In this document: positions 1-10,059 of the stretch, piece by piece
Layout of the letters: each line of letters begins with the position of its first letter
How positions within the stretch are numbered: position 1 is the stretch's first letter
Assembly (NCBI RefSeq): GCF_000756615.1
Contig: NZ_CP009288.1
Span: 2,852,001 to 2,916,000 of the forward strand
Direction of reading: 5' to 3'
Source: Paenibacillus durus
Lineage (GTDB): Bacteria > Bacillota > Bacilli > Paenibacillales > Paenibacillaceae
DNA: 64,000 nucleotides
Notes under the pieces: generated by a model
What the model was told of the DNA's origin: nothing
Seen by the model: the letters and a program-made list of their open reading frames with translations, nothing else
The model's database searches: none
Program-made: the position numbers and the translations under genes

Positions 1-2
1 TC

Positions 3-122
3 ATAAATATCACGGACGCTTCGTTCAAGCGGCAGTTTTACGCGATTCATCAAAAATCGACGCTGCTCCCGATTCACGCGGTTACGTTTCTGACTTTTCT
101 GCGGCAGCATGCAGAGGACTAG
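3..122 (+). CDS. LysR-family regulator, C-terminal end only
   Basis: The frame is open from the window edge to a TAG at 120-122 and encodes 39 residues. The segment FKRQFYAIHQK followed by a hydrophobic helix (TFLTFL) resembles the last strand and helix of LysR-type substrate-binding domains. The DNA-binding part lies outside the window, so neither the ligand nor the targets can be inferred. The family call rests on this short tail only. Confidence 0.6.
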   Translation: MNITDASFKRQFYAIHQKSTLLPIHAVTFLTFLRQHAED

Positions 123-253
123 GAAGTACGTGTCGAAATAACGAAATTTTGGGGGAGAGTGGATGACGGTTTTTTTGGCGGGAAAAAAGGTTGTTCTGCG
201 CGAGGAGTGGGATGGGATGAAGAGTTTAGGATGAAGGGAGAGAAATAAGCGAA

Positions 254-1123
254 ATGGAAAAAGAACGATGGGATGCCAAAGCCGAGCCTGCCGGGCGCTG
301 CGACCTGCATACGCATACCCTTGCGTCCGACGGCATGCAGCCTCCGGCTGAAAATGTGCGTCTGGCCAAGGAGAAGGGCCTGGCTGCGGTCGCCGTTACG
401 GATCATGATACGGTAGCAGGGATAGCCGAAGCGCTGGCGGCCGGAGAACAGTACGGAATTACGGTCGTTCCCGGCGTTGAGATCAGCACTCGCGCCGGCG
501 GCAAAGACATCCACATTCTTGGATATTACGTCGATTATCGGGATGAGCAGTTCCTAAGGCGGCTGGCCGCATTGCAGGAGACCCGCGCCGCGAGGAACGA
601 AGCCATCATCGAACGGCTGCGGGGACTGGGCATCGAAATTACGATGGAGGCGGTCATTCGCGGTATTGGGCGGGAGCTGAAGCCGGATGAGAGCGTCGGC
701 AGGCCGCATTTCGCGGACGAGCTGGTGCGTCTTGGAGCAGCAATCGATATGCGCGACGCGTTCAATAAGTATCTGGCCGAGGGAGCTGCGGCCTTTGTGT
801 CGCCGCCGCGCATCTCCCCCGAAGAAGCTTGCGTCTGGATCGCCGAAGCGAAAGGGAAGGCGGTGCTCGCGCATCCCGGGATCTACGGCGACGATGAATT
901 GGTGCGCGGCATTCTTGAGGGCGGGGGGTTCACCGGCGTCGAGGCTTATCATTCCGATCACGGCCCCGCTGATGTAGAGCGCTACCTTGAAATGGCGCGG
1001 GAGTACGGCCTGCTCGTTACGGGCGGCTCGGATTTTCATGGCGCCAGGGGCGGCGTGATTTTTCACGGCGATCTCGGCAGCGTAACGGTTGGAGCGGAAG
1101 TGCTGGAACGGCTGAAAGATTAG
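254..1123 (+). CDS. PHP-domain metal-dependent phosphoesterase
   Basis: A 289-residue protein of the PHP superfamily, close in layout to the TrpH/YciV group (3',5'-nucleoside bisphosphate phosphatase or 5'-3' RNase AM). Visible metal-binding motifs are HTHTLASDG near residue 20, DHDT near 50, GVEIST near 75, AHPGIYG near 205 and SDFHG near 260, so the active site looks complete. The ATG at 254 follows GGGAGAG by about ten bases. It stands alone and ends just before a terminator shared with the converging rqcH gene. The family hydrolyses phosphate esters with two or three metal ions; the exact substrate here is not shown. Confidence 0.85.
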   Translation: MEKERWDAKAEPAGRCDLHTHTLASDGMQPPAENVRLAKEKGLAAVAVTDHDTVAGIAEALAAGEQYGITVVPGVEISTRAGGKDIHILGYYVDYRDEQFLRRLAALQETRAARNEAIIERLRGLGIEITMEAVIRGIGRELKPDESVGRPHFADELVRLGAAIDMRDAFNKYLAEGAAAFVSPPRISPEEACVWIAEAKGKAVLAHPGIYGDDELVRGILEGGGFTGVEAYHSDHGPADVERYLEMAREYGLLVTGGSDFHGARGGVIFHGDLGSVTVGAEVLERLKD

Positions 1124-1154
1124 AGAGGTATCTTAGTATCGGCCTAACACGCGA

Positions 1155-1204
1155 AAAAAGAAGCTTTCACCAAACGGTATGGGCGTTCGGTGAAAGCTTC
1201 TTTA
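1155..1204. terminator. Bidirectional intrinsic terminator
   Basis: A 19-base inverted repeat with one imperfect pair (1158-1176 with 1184-1202) has a short loop, an A-run on its left and a T-run on its right. It lies between two converging genes and can end transcripts from both sides. Confidence 0.85.
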
Positions 1205-1267
1205 ATGATGTCCGCGAACGAACAACAGCTCATTTGGTTGTTCAATTGTGCGCATTCCAGATTGACC

Positions 1268-3115
1268 TCAGCTCTTCAGCGTGCTGGGAAGGCGCTTGAT
1301 CATTTCCTCATCCGGCGTGACGAACAGGGTCCGCTGATGGTCATAAATGACAAAGCCGGGCTTTGAGCCGCTTGGCTTGCGCACATGCCTGATCAGGGTG
1401 CAGTCCACCGGCACGCTGCTGGACTGCTTGGCCTGACTGAAGTACGCTGCTAACTGAGCAGCTTCATTAAGGGTCGCGTCTCCGAAATTCTCGCCCCGTA
1501 TCACGACATGCGAGCCGGGAATATCCTTCGTATGAAGCCAAGTATCATTGGAACCGGCAAGGCGGTTCGTCAGGTACTCATTTTGCAGATTGTTCTTGCC
1601 TACATAAATCTCCAGGTTTTCCGAGGAAGTAAACACCTGAAGCCTCGGGCGGGCGGGCTTTTTCTTCTTTTTGCCCTTTTTACTGCGGTCGCGCAGATAC
1701 CCGCCGGCGACAAGCTCATCCCGGATTTCCTCGATGTCGTTCAGGGAGGCGTGATCCAACTGCTGAAGCAGGCTCTCCATATAGCGGATTTCCTCATGCG
1801 TCTTCTCAAGCTGCTCTTCAATGACCGTCAGGCTGTTTTTGTATTTATTGTATTTTTTAAAATAGCGCTGTGCGTTGTCTGACGGCGTAAGCAGCGGATC
1901 AAGCGGGATAACGACCTCAGACTGGTCCTCATCGTAATAATTGACCAGGCGCGCCTCCTTGTCTCCCTTGGACAAGGTGTGGAGCGACGCGAACAGCAGC
2001 TCGCCGCTGACCCGGTACTGCTCGGCGTCGCTGGCTTCCTCAAGGTCCGCCTTAAGATTGGCCAGCTTCTTGATATTTTTGCTCCGTTCGTTCGTCAGGA
2101 AGCGGATCAAGTCGCTTACCTTCTGCTTGACCGTATCACGCTCGCCTTTATCGCCGAAATAGTCCTCCATACAGCGGCTGATGGTGTCATAATGCTTCGT
2201 CTTGCCGCTTAGCAGCATTAGCGGGACCGCCGAGAAGACGAGTTTGCCCTTGGCATTCGTGCCGGTTACCGGATCGAACCGGTTCTCTCTGACCGGCGCC
2301 ATGACGGTTTCGAAGGCGTCAGCGAGCTTGCCGCCTTGGTTCGCGTCCTCTGAAGTTACCCCGGATTCTCCGGCGCTTGGGCCTTCCTTCGCGCGCAGCG
2401 CGATTTCCTGCGCAATCAGCGGACTGATGCCGCTGAAGGTGTCAACGATCCAGGCAATGGGATCTTGGGAGGGCGGCTTTCGGTTGCTTTTTTTCGGATT
2501 CTCCGCATCCGTTCCCGCATCCGCCTCATGATCTTGCTCTGCCGCTGTGGTCTCAGCAGCGTTGTACAACTGCAAGAAACCGTTCCGCGAAACGTCCAGC
2601 GGATTATGCTTGTTCTGCTCTGGCGGCTGCGTGTAAGCAAAGCCGGGCATGACGATCCGGTAGCTGCTGATCGCGGGCGTAACATGATGAATGCCGTCGA
2701 TAATCGTACCGGCGACGGCGTCGGTCAGGATGATATTGCTGTGACGTCCCATCAGCTCGATGATAATCTTTTTGGCGGACACATCTCCCAGCTCATCCCT
2801 TTGCCGGATATTGATGTGAATAATCCGTTCCATCCCCACTTGGGTAATAGCCTCGATGACGCCCCCCTCGCAGTGCTTGCGCATCAGCATACAGAACATC
2901 GGAGCCTCCGGCGGGTTCAGGGTGCTTCTTTCCGTAAAATGCAGGCGCGGATAGGTCGGATTGGCCGATAAGAGCAGCTTGCCGCCTCCGCCCGCGCCTC
3001 TCAGTGTAAATACAAGGTCGTGATCACCGGGCTGGTATATTTTACTGATCCGCTGTCCAATGCAAGCCTGAAGCTCGGCCGTAATGGCGCGGGTCACGAT
3101 GCCGTCTAGTGCCAT
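1268..3115 (-). CDS. rqcH: Ribosome quality control protein RqcH (NFACT family, YloA)
   Basis: A 615-residue NFACT protein. In bacteria RqcH binds stalled 50S subunits carrying peptidyl-tRNA and recruits tRNA-Ala to add C-terminal alanine tails that mark the chain for degradation. The N-terminal NFACT-N domain begins MALDGIVTRAITAEL, a long coiled coil occupies the middle, and the NFACT-R segment DTWLHTKDIPGSHVVIRG is near the C-terminus. The frame is open for 71 codons upstream, but the start at 3115 has AGGAGA ten bases before it and the conserved MALDG beginning. An acidic, low-complexity stretch near residues 195-225 is an insertion relative to shorter family members. It is divergent from the Ca2+ ATPase gene, the same neighbourhood as yloA-yloB in Bacillus. 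Confidence 0.93.
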   Translation of the reverse strand: MALDGIVTRAITAELQACIGQRISKIYQPGDHDLVFTLRGAGGGGKLLLSANPTYPRLHFTERSTLNPPEAPMFCMLMRKHCEGGVIEAITQVGMERIIHINIRQRDELGDVSAKKIIIELMGRHSNIILTDAVAGTIIDGIHHVTPAISSYRIVMPGFAYTQPPEQNKHNPLDVSRNGFLQLYNAAETTAAEQDHEADAGTDAENPKKSNRKPPSQDPIAWIVDTFSGISPLIAQEIALRAKEGPSAGESGVTSEDANQGGKLADAFETVMAPVRENRFDPVTGTNAKGKLVFSAVPLMLLSGKTKHYDTISRCMEDYFGDKGERDTVKQKVSDLIRFLTNERSKNIKKLANLKADLEEASDAEQYRVSGELLFASLHTLSKGDKEARLVNYYDEDQSEVVIPLDPLLTPSDNAQRYFKKYNKYKNSLTVIEEQLEKTHEEIRYMESLLQQLDHASLNDIEEIRDELVAGGYLRDRSKKGKKKKKPARPRLQVFTSSENLEIYVGKNNLQNEYLTNRLAGSNDTWLHTKDIPGSHVVIRGENFGDATLNEAAQLAAYFSQAKQSSSVPVDCTLIRHVRKPSGSKPGFVIYDHQRTLFVTPDEEMIKRLPSTLKS

Positions 3116-3307
3116 GATTCGAATTCTCCTGTCGCTGGTAAAATTTCTTTCCTCTCTATGATGCCATACTTTTGCCGCCTTGCGCAAAACGAAGAGGATA
3201 AGCCCGGGTGATAATTCGGGACGACCCCGAATACATTGGTCATGAACGGGTGGAAAAGCACAACGCCGCCGGAAGTCAAGAAACGACCGGGAGGGGAATG
3301 GAGAGTC

Positions 3308-6148
3308 ATGGAACAAAAAAGTTGGCACCGGCTCGGCAGCGAGGAACTGCAGAAGACATTCGCGGTTTCACCGCAGCGGGGCCTTGACGATGAGGAGGCT
3401 GAAGCAAGACGCCAGGAGAAGGGGCTTAACGAGCTGTCGGAGGGGGAAAAAATATCCCCGCTGACGCTGCTGCTCAATCAATTCAAGGATTTCATGGTCC
3501 TGGTGCTTATGGGGGCGACGCTTGTATCGGGGCTGCTGGGCGAATATCTGGATGCGATCACGATTGTCGCTATCATCGCCCTGAACGGTGTGCTCGGGTT
3601 CGTGCAAGAGTTTCGCGCGGAGCGCTCGCTGCGGGCTCTCAAGCAGCTGTCCGCGCCTTCGGCAAAAGTGCTGCGGGGTGGAACCGTGCAGCACATCCCG
3701 GCGAAGCAGCTCGTTCCCGGCGACATCGTGCAGCTTGAGAGCGGCGACCGGGTCCCCGCCGATGTACGCTGGCTGACATGCAGCGCCTTGTACTGCGAGG
3801 AGTCGGCATTGACCGGGGAATCGCTGCCGGTCTCCAAGCACTCGGAGCCGATACATGCGGAGGAAGTTCCGCTGGGCGATCAGAAGAACATCGGCTTCAT
3901 GGGCACGATGGTTACCCGAGGAACGGGCAAAGCGATGGTGGTCCGTACCGGCATGGATACAGAAATGGGCAAAATCGCTAATCTGATCCAGAGCACCGAC
4001 ACTCAGGAAACACCCCTGCAGCGCCGGCTGGAGCAGCTTGGTAAAATTCTGATCTACGTCTCGCTCGCTCTGACCGTAGTGGTCGTGCTTGCCGGGATTC
4101 TACATGGCCAGCCTGCGGTTTCGATGTTTCTGGCAGGGGTCAGCCTTGCGGTCGCTGCGATTCCCGAAGGACTGCCCGCGATCGTCACCATCGCGCTTGC
4201 ACTCGGTGTGCAGCGGATGATCAAGCGCAAGGCGATTGTGCGCAAGCTGCCCTCGGTAGAGACACTGGGCTGCGCGTCCGTGATCTGTTCCGACAAGACC
4301 GGAACGCTGACGCAGAATAAGATGACGGTAACCCATGTGTGGAGCGGAGGGCGCAGCTTTGATGTTACTGGCGAAGGATATACGCCAAGCGGGACAATTC
4401 TCGACAAGGGAAAGCCTGCGGATCTAAAACACAATCAAAGCCTGCGGAGATTGCTCCAAATTGGAGCGTTATGCAACAATGCGGAGATTTACGAGACAGT
4501 TCCTGCTGATACGAGGACCAAACGTAAAGATAAAGGCAAGGGGAAGGGCGGCGAAGTAGAGACGGCGCCGTCCACAGCCAAGATCTGGGAGCTCAAAGGC
4601 GACCCGACAGAGGGGGCGCTTGTGGCGCTGTCCGCGAAGATGGGACTGACCGCCTCGGCGCTTGCCGTAACCTTCACCAGAGACAAGGAGTTTCCGTTCG
4701 ATTCCGAACGCAAGCTGATGTCGGTGACCCTGACCCATCCCGGCGGCCGCATGGTGTGCACGAAGGGCGCGCCGGACGTGCTGCTGAGCCGCTGTTCATA
4801 TATGCTGTGGGAGGGCCAGGTTGTGCCCTGCACGCCGACTCTGCGGCAAAAAGCGCTGGAAGCGAACGAAGCGATGGCTTCGGACGCCCTCCGGGTGCTC
4901 GGTCTGGCTTACCGGGAGCTGCGGTCTAATGAGCAAGCTAATTCAGAGAAGGATGCCGAAAGCCAGCTGGTCTTCGCCGGGCTTGCCGGCATGATCGATC
5001 CGCCGCGCCGGGAGGTGCGGGATGCGATCAGCGTCACCCGGCGGGCAGGCATCAAGACGGTGATGATCACCGGCGATCACGGCACCACCGCCGAGGCGAT
5101 TGCGGGTCAGCTCGGCATCCTCCAGCGAGGGGGCAAGGTGCTGACAGGCAGTCAGCTGTTGCGGATGGACGACGATGCGCTCGATAAATTGTCGGACAGT
5201 GTCAGCGTCTACGCCCGCGTGTCGCCCGAGCACAAGCTGCGCATCGTAAAGTCGCTGCAGCGTAACGGCCATGTCGTCGCCATGACGGGCGACGGAGTCA
5301 ACGACGCCCCGGCCATCAAGGCGGCGGACATCGGCATTGCCATGGGCATTACGGGAACAGATGTAAGTAAGGAAGCCTCGGCGCTCATCTTAGGAGACGA
5401 TAATTTCTCGACCATTGTAGCTGCGATAGAGGAAGGCCGGAGCATCTATGAGAATATCCGCAAATTCATCCGGTATTTGCTCGCTTCGAATGTCGGCGAG
5501 ATTCTGACCATGTTCTTTGCGATGATGCTCGGTCTGCCGCTCCCGCTTGTGCCCATCCAGATTTTGTGGGTCAATCTGGTCACGGACGGCCTGCCCGCCA
5601 TGGCACTTGGCGTAGACCAGCCCGAGAAGGATTTGATGGAACACAAGCCGCGCGGCGCCAAAGAGAATATCTTCGCCCGCCGGCTCGGCTGGAAGATCGT
5701 CAGCCGCGGCATTCTGATCGGGCTGTGCACGCTGGCCGCCTTCTGGCTGACGCTTCGTGTTGCCCCGGAAGATCCGGCCCGGCTGGTCAGAGCACAGTCG
5801 GTAGCGTTCGCCACGCTCGTTATGGCCCAGCTGTTCCATGTATTCGACTGCCGGAGCTCACGCTCCGTGTTCCACCGGAACCCGTTCCAGAATAAATATC
5901 TTGTGCTTGCGGTACTCTCGTCCGTGCTGCTGATGCTGGCGGTTATGTACATTCCGGTGATGCAGCCGATCTTCAAGACGATCCCTCTGGGCTTCCGGGA
6001 CTGGTCGCTGTGTCTGGTCGCCGCCGGAATACCTACCTTCCTGATGGGCGCAGGCAGCGTCTGGAGCGGGAAGCGGAACCGGAAGCGCAGCCGCGGCGGC
6101 AGCGCCGGCGGACAGACGGTGCTGAAAAGTACAAAAATTTCGGCATAA
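3308..6148 (+). CDS. Calcium-translocating P-type ATPase (YloB-like)
   Basis: A 946-residue P2-type ATPase, similar to SERCA/PMCA pumps, that would export Ca2+ across the cell membrane. The N-terminal cation ATPase domain is followed by the TGES actuator motif, the phosphorylation loop SDKTGTLTQNK with Asp about residue 329, the nucleotide-binding KGAPD, the hinge TGDGVNDAP, and a C-terminal set of membrane helices with the NLVTDGLPA motif. The start at 3308 has upstream purine-rich GGGAGGGG; an in-frame ATG at 3236 is less likely. A Lys/Gly-rich insert (about residues 397-410) sits in the nucleotide-binding domain. B. subtilis YloB is a spore-associated Ca2+ ATPase; that role is inferred here from homology and gene position. 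Confidence 0.93.
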   Translation: MEQKSWHRLGSEELQKTFAVSPQRGLDDEEAEARRQEKGLNELSEGEKISPLTLLLNQFKDFMVLVLMGATLVSGLLGEYLDAITIVAIIALNGVLGFVQEFRAERSLRALKQLSAPSAKVLRGGTVQHIPAKQLVPGDIVQLESGDRVPADVRWLTCSALYCEESALTGESLPVSKHSEPIHAEEVPLGDQKNIGFMGTMVTRGTGKAMVVRTGMDTEMGKIANLIQSTDTQETPLQRRLEQLGKILIYVSLALTVVVVLAGILHGQPAVSMFLAGVSLAVAAIPEGLPAIVTIALALGVQRMIKRKAIVRKLPSVETLGCASVICSDKTGTLTQNKMTVTHVWSGGRSFDVTGEGYTPSGTILDKGKPADLKHNQSLRRLLQIGALCNNAEIYETVPADTRTKRKDKGKGKGGEVETAPSTAKIWELKGDPTEGALVALSAKMGLTASALAVTFTRDKEFPFDSERKLMSVTLTHPGGRMVCTKGAPDVLLSRCSYMLWEGQVVPCTPTLRQKALEANEAMASDALRVLGLAYRELRSNEQANSEKDAESQLVFAGLAGMIDPPRREVRDAISVTRRAGIKTVMITGDHGTTAEAIAGQLGILQRGGKVLTGSQLLRMDDDALDKLSDSVSVYARVSPEHKLRIVKSLQRNGHVVAMTGDGVNDAPAIKAADIGIAMGITGTDVSKEASALILGDDNFSTIVAAIEEGRSIYENIRKFIRYLLASNVGEILTMFFAMMLGLPLPLVPIQILWVNLVTDGLPAMALGVDQPEKDLMEHKPRGAKENIFARRLGWKIVSRGILIGLCTLAAFWLTLRVAPEDPARLVRAQSVAFATLVMAQLFHVFDCRSSRSVFHRNPFQNKYLVLAVLSSVLLMLAVMYIPVMQPIFKTIPLGFRDWSLCLVAAGIPTFLMGAGSVWSGKRNRKRSRGGSAGGQTVLKSTKISA

Positions 6149-6214
6149 AATTAATAGCTTTGTCTCCCTCCTTGCGGTATGCTTGTTGCAATTAATCGAA
6201 GGAGTGGACGAAGC

Positions 6215-7051
6215 ATGGAATTTACCAAAATGCATGGACTCGGCAACGACTTCATTGTCGTATTCGGAGAGAAGTCACTGCCGGACAACGCGTCTGATCT
6301 GGCCGTTAAATTATGCAATCGGTTCTTCGGCATCGGAGCAGACGGACTTGTATATATTTTACCCTCGGAACGCGGGGACTACATGATGCGGATTATCAAT
6401 TCCGACGGATCTGAAGCGGAGCAGTGCGGCAACGCCATCCGCTGTGTATCGAAATACGTCTATGACCATGGGTATGTACAGTCGGAGCAAATCGTCATTG
6501 AAACGATAGGTGCGGGTGAACAGAAAGTAAAGCTGCAGGTGAAGAACGGAAAGGTTGAGACGGTAACTGTCGATATGGGCGAGCCCGTACTGGCGGGCCC
6601 CAAAATTCCCGTAAACATTGACGCCGAGCCGGTGCTGGGACAGCCAATTGAGGCGGATGGGCAGGAATTCATTTTTACTGCTGTGTCGATGGGCAATCCG
6701 CACTGCGTTATCTACGTTGACGACGCTGTTAACTTCGATCTGGCGACCTGGGGGCCTAAGCTGGAAGTTCACCCTCTCTTCCCTCGAAAAGTAAACGTCG
6801 AATTCGCCACCGTGAAAAACCGCGGATGGATCGACATGCGCGTATGGGAACGGGGAGCCGGACCTACGCTGGCTTGCGGAACGGGCGCCTGCGCCACGCT
6901 TGTATCTTCCGTGCTTAATGGAGTGAGTGACCGTGCGGCATGGGTAAGCCTAAAGGGCGGCGATCTGTACATTGAATGGAATGAAGAAGACAATCATGTG
7001 TATATGACAGGCCCGGCTGAAGCGGTTTATACGGGTTCCGTGTCCTTGTAA
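6215..7051 (+). CDS. dapF: Diaminopimelate epimerase
   Basis: A 278-residue PLP-independent epimerase converting LL- to meso-diaminopimelate for lysine and peptidoglycan synthesis in the cytoplasm. The protein begins MEFTKMHGLGNDF, typical of DapF. The two catalytic cysteines are Cys71 in QCGNAIRC and Cys221 in ACGTGACA. The ATG at 6215 has AAGGAG ten bases upstream. A terminator follows, so it is probably a single-gene unit or the end of a unit starting at the ATPase 66 bases upstream. It is not part of this block in B. subtilis. Confidence 0.96.
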   Translation: MEFTKMHGLGNDFIVVFGEKSLPDNASDLAVKLCNRFFGIGADGLVYILPSERGDYMMRIINSDGSEAEQCGNAIRCVSKYVYDHGYVQSEQIVIETIGAGEQKVKLQVKNGKVETVTVDMGEPVLAGPKIPVNIDAEPVLGQPIEADGQEFIFTAVSMGNPHCVIYVDDAVNFDLATWGPKLEVHPLFPRKVNVEFATVKNRGWIDMRVWERGAGPTLACGTGACATLVSSVLNGVSDRAAWVSLKGGDLYIEWNEEDNHVYMTGPAEAVYTGSVSL

Positions 7052-7089
7052 GGGATAGAAAATTCCTGCGAAGAACCATTCATTTATTA

Positions 7090-7121
7090 GGTCAATCGGC
7101 AGCTTGCCGGTTGGCCTTTTT
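7090..7121 (+). terminator. Intrinsic terminator after dapF
   Basis: A 12-base stem (7090-7101 with 7105-7116, two G-U pairs) with a three-base loop is followed by five T residues. Confidence 0.8.
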
Positions 7122-7229
7122 GCCGTTTTATGACACCTGCCGAAGCCATGTGCTCCTCCTTCCATGCGAATAACAAACGCGGAAGCCGTAAATAATGGAA
7201 AAAAGAAGTTGGAATTGAGGCGAGTGCGG

Positions 7230-8843
7230 ATGAAAAAAAACGGACCAAACAGTCAGAACGAATCTGCCGGGGCTTCGGGTAATCCAGCGGCCGGAACCGG
7301 TAACCAGGCAGTCCTTACCATTTCGGACAATCTTGCTGAGACGCTGGAAAATATGAAGCGTGAGCTTGGGTCAAGTCCCGATCTGAAGATCCGGAAGTTT
7401 CGGATCGGTTCGGCCGAACCGTTCTGGGCGGCAGCCGTTTATATGGACGGAATGGTCAACACGGCGGCTGTCGATGAATTCGTCCTGGAAGCTTTGATGG
7501 AAAATCCCGAAGATGCGGCCGAGGAGGTGCCCCGGGAACCGCAGGACAGGCTTGGGCTCGTCCTAGCGAGAGGGCTGGAGCTTGGCGAAATTGCAATTAG
7601 AGACAATTGGGATGACATGATGCTCTCTCTTCTTTCGGGCAACACTATCATTCTGCTCGATGGCTGCAGTAAGGCTATTGAGGGTGGTACCAAAGGGGGA
7701 GCGTGGCGAACCGTCAGCGAGCCTTCCTCCCAGATTGTGATCCGGGGGCCGAAAGATTCTTTTATCGAGTCGATCATTACAAATATTGCTCTAATCCGAA
7801 GACGGATCAAATCGCCGAAGCTTTGGGTTGAATTTATGAAATTTGGCACTGTGACGAATACGGACGTTGCCCTTTTATATATGAAAGACAGGGCGGAAGC
7901 GAAAGTCCTTGATCAAGTAAAAATGCGCCTGAGCAAGATCGACATTGAAGCGGTTCTGGAATCCAGTTATATCGAGCAGCTTATTCAGGACAAAGTATTC
8001 ACCCCGTTCCCGACGGTATTTAATACGGAGCGTCCTGATGTCGCGGCGGCCAATTTACTGGAAGGAAGAATTGTATTAATCGTAGACGGTACGCCATTTG
8101 TGCTTATCGTGCCGACGGTATTGGCCCAGTTTCTTCAATCGACCGATGATTACAGCCTGCGGTTTGACATTGCCACGCTCATGCGCTTGGTGCGCTATGT
8201 CAGCTTGATTATTCTGCTACTGGGGCCCTCGGTTTTTATTGCGTTGACTACCTTCCACTATGAAATGGTACCGACGCCTATGCTGATCAGCCTGCTGGCC
8301 CAGCGGGAGAATGTCCCTTTTCCGGCTGCGATCGAAGCGATCATTATGGAGGCCGCATTTGAAATTTTGAGAGAGGCCGGCATCCGGATGCCGAGAGCGG
8401 TGGGACAGACCGTTTCGGTGGTCGGCGCCTTGATTCTAGGCACGGCCGTAGTGGAAGCCGGCATTATTACGCCGGTCATGGTCATTGTGGTCGCGCTGAC
8501 CGGTATCGCAAGCTTTGCCATTCCATCCTACAATCTAGCCGTCGCGGGCCGGATCGTCCGCTTCGGATTTATGATCGCTGCGTCGATGTTCGGGTTCTAT
8601 GGCATTACGCTGGGACTGATCGTATTGATTGCCCATCTCAACAGCCTGCAATCTTTTGGTACTCCCTATTTAGCCCCGTTCAGTCCGTTTTCTGTGAGAG
8701 GCCAAAAGGATACGATCGTGAGAGTGCCCATGTTCTTGGTTAATCTCAGGCCGAATAAGCTTGGACATATGAACGATAACGATAAATCAGGTAAGGACAA
8801 AGGAACATCCGATTCAGGGAAGGATGGGCAGACCGGTGCTTAA
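7230..8843 (+). CDS. gerAA: Spore germinant receptor subunit A (GerA family)
   Basis: A 537-residue GerA-family protein (GerAA/SpoVAF), the large subunit of nutrient germinant receptors in the spore inner membrane. A soluble N-terminal half is followed by about five hydrophobic segments between residues 310 and 490. The conserved stretch LLLGPSVFIALTTFHYEMVP opens the membrane part. The start at 7230 is preferred because the in-frame ATG at 7164 lacks a ribosome binding site, although the site at 7230 (TTGAGGCGAG) is itself weak. It is followed by the C and B subunit genes. Which nutrient it senses cannot be told; the symbol names the family and does not claim orthology to the B. subtilis gerA operon. 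Confidence 0.92.
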   Translation: MKKNGPNSQNESAGASGNPAAGTGNQAVLTISDNLAETLENMKRELGSSPDLKIRKFRIGSAEPFWAAAVYMDGMVNTAAVDEFVLEALMENPEDAAEEVPREPQDRLGLVLARGLELGEIAIRDNWDDMMLSLLSGNTIILLDGCSKAIEGGTKGGAWRTVSEPSSQIVIRGPKDSFIESIITNIALIRRRIKSPKLWVEFMKFGTVTNTDVALLYMKDRAEAKVLDQVKMRLSKIDIEAVLESSYIEQLIQDKVFTPFPTVFNTERPDVAAANLLEGRIVLIVDGTPFVLIVPTVLAQFLQSTDDYSLRFDIATLMRLVRYVSLIILLLGPSVFIALTTFHYEMVPTPMLISLLAQRENVPFPAAIEAIIMEAAFEILREAGIRMPRAVGQTVSVVGALILGTAVVEAGIITPVMVIVVALTGIASFAIPSYNLAVAGRIVRFGFMIAASMFGFYGITLGLIVLIAHLNSLQSFGTPYLAPFSPFSVRGQKDTIVRVPMFLVNLRPNKLGHMNDNDKSGKDKGTSDSGKDGQTGA

Positions 8844-10044
8844 ACTATGGAAGCTGCTGGTGGTGTCGGGGCTTCTTCTTTTTGTGGCCGGCTGCTGGGA
8901 CAGCATTGAACTGAACAAGAGAGCTATAGTATCTGGCGTATCTATCGATAAGGGGCCGTCGAAGGAGAAAAAATACAGCGTGTCCTTCCAGGTCGTTGTA
9001 GCGGATGAAATAACCGGGAAAAACAGCAGGGGGAACGCCCCTGTCGCTCTATACAAAGGAAGCGGCCGGTCCATTTATGAGGCGCTCGGCAACGCTTCAC
9101 GCCAATCCCCGCGAATTCTCTCTCTGGGCCATTCAAAGGTGATCATCATATCCGAAGAGCTCGCCCGTGAAGGGATTCGGGATCTCATGGATCTTTTTGA
9201 ACGGGAATCCGAAATGCGGCTGAGCACCCTGGTCTTTGTGTCCAGAGGACAGCGAGCGGAAGACATTCTTTCCGTAATGACGGTATTCGGCAAAATCCCT
9301 GCCAACGACCTTGTTCAGAAGCTGGAAACGGGAAACCGCTCCTTCGGTTACAATTTCCGAATTGAGGTGGATGATGTAATCCGCGGGATATTGGCGAAAC
9401 AGGCAGGGGCGATTATCAACGGCGTGCTTGTCAAGGGCGATCTGGAAGCGGGGGAAACGAAGGGGAATGTGGAGGGCATCAAGCCAAAGGCCATTCTGAA
9501 AAACGCAGGTCTTGCCGTATTCAAGCAGGATAAACTGATGGCATTCCAAGATGGCATAGAAGGAATGGGCCTGAGCCTGATCCACAACAAGCTGACTGAA
9601 TATCCGTTATTTCTTGACTTTGGGAATAATGAATCTGCCACCTTTAGTATGTTCAAGGTGCATACCTCGGTCAGGGCTATTGCGAAAGATCCGGAGCATC
9701 CGGATATCTACATCAGCGTAATGCAGCAAGCCGCTTTGAAAGAATACAACGGTGCACTGGATATTTCCAAGTCTTCCGTACTAAGAAACTGGGAAAAGCT
9801 TCTGAGTGAGGAAACCAGGAAGGAAATCGATGCCGCCGTCAAAGTGGCCATGCGCCTAAACATCGATTATATCCGGTTCAATGAGAGCGTGGAGCGGAAT
9901 AACCCCAAAGGCTATAAAAGGGTCAAGGACCGCTGGGATATCATCTTTCCGCGGTGTAAAGTGCACATCAAGGTCAACACCCTTGTCCGTCATACCGAGA
10001 TGAGGACCCGTTCCTTGCGATCGTCGGAAGAGAGAGAGGAATAG
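8824..10044 (+). CDS. gerAC: Spore germinant receptor lipoprotein, subunit C (GerC family)
   Basis: A 406-residue lipoprotein component of the germinant receptor. The signal peptide ends in the lipobox LFVAGC near residue 23, followed by WDSIELNKRA, the characteristic start of mature GerC proteins. Family members are anchored on the outer face of the spore inner membrane. The ATG at 8824 overlaps gerAA by 20 bases; a GTG at 8836 is a possible alternative start. The overlap suggests translational coupling with the A subunit. Confidence 0.93.
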   Translation: MGRPVLKLWKLLVVSGLLLFVAGCWDSIELNKRAIVSGVSIDKGPSKEKKYSVSFQVVVADEITGKNSRGNAPVALYKGSGRSIYEALGNASRQSPRILSLGHSKVIIISEELAREGIRDLMDLFERESEMRLSTLVFVSRGQRAEDILSVMTVFGKIPANDLVQKLETGNRSFGYNFRIEVDDVIRGILAKQAGAIINGVLVKGDLEAGETKGNVEGIKPKAILKNAGLAVFKQDKLMAFQDGIEGMGLSLIHNKLTEYPLFLDFGNNESATFSMFKVHTSVRAIAKDPEHPDIYISVMQQAALKEYNGALDISKSSVLRNWEKLLSEETRKEIDAAVKVAMRLNIDYIRFNESVERNNPKGYKRVKDRWDIIFPRCKVHIKVNTLVRHTEMRTRSLRSSEEREE

Positions 10045-10059
10045 GAATGGAGGGATTTC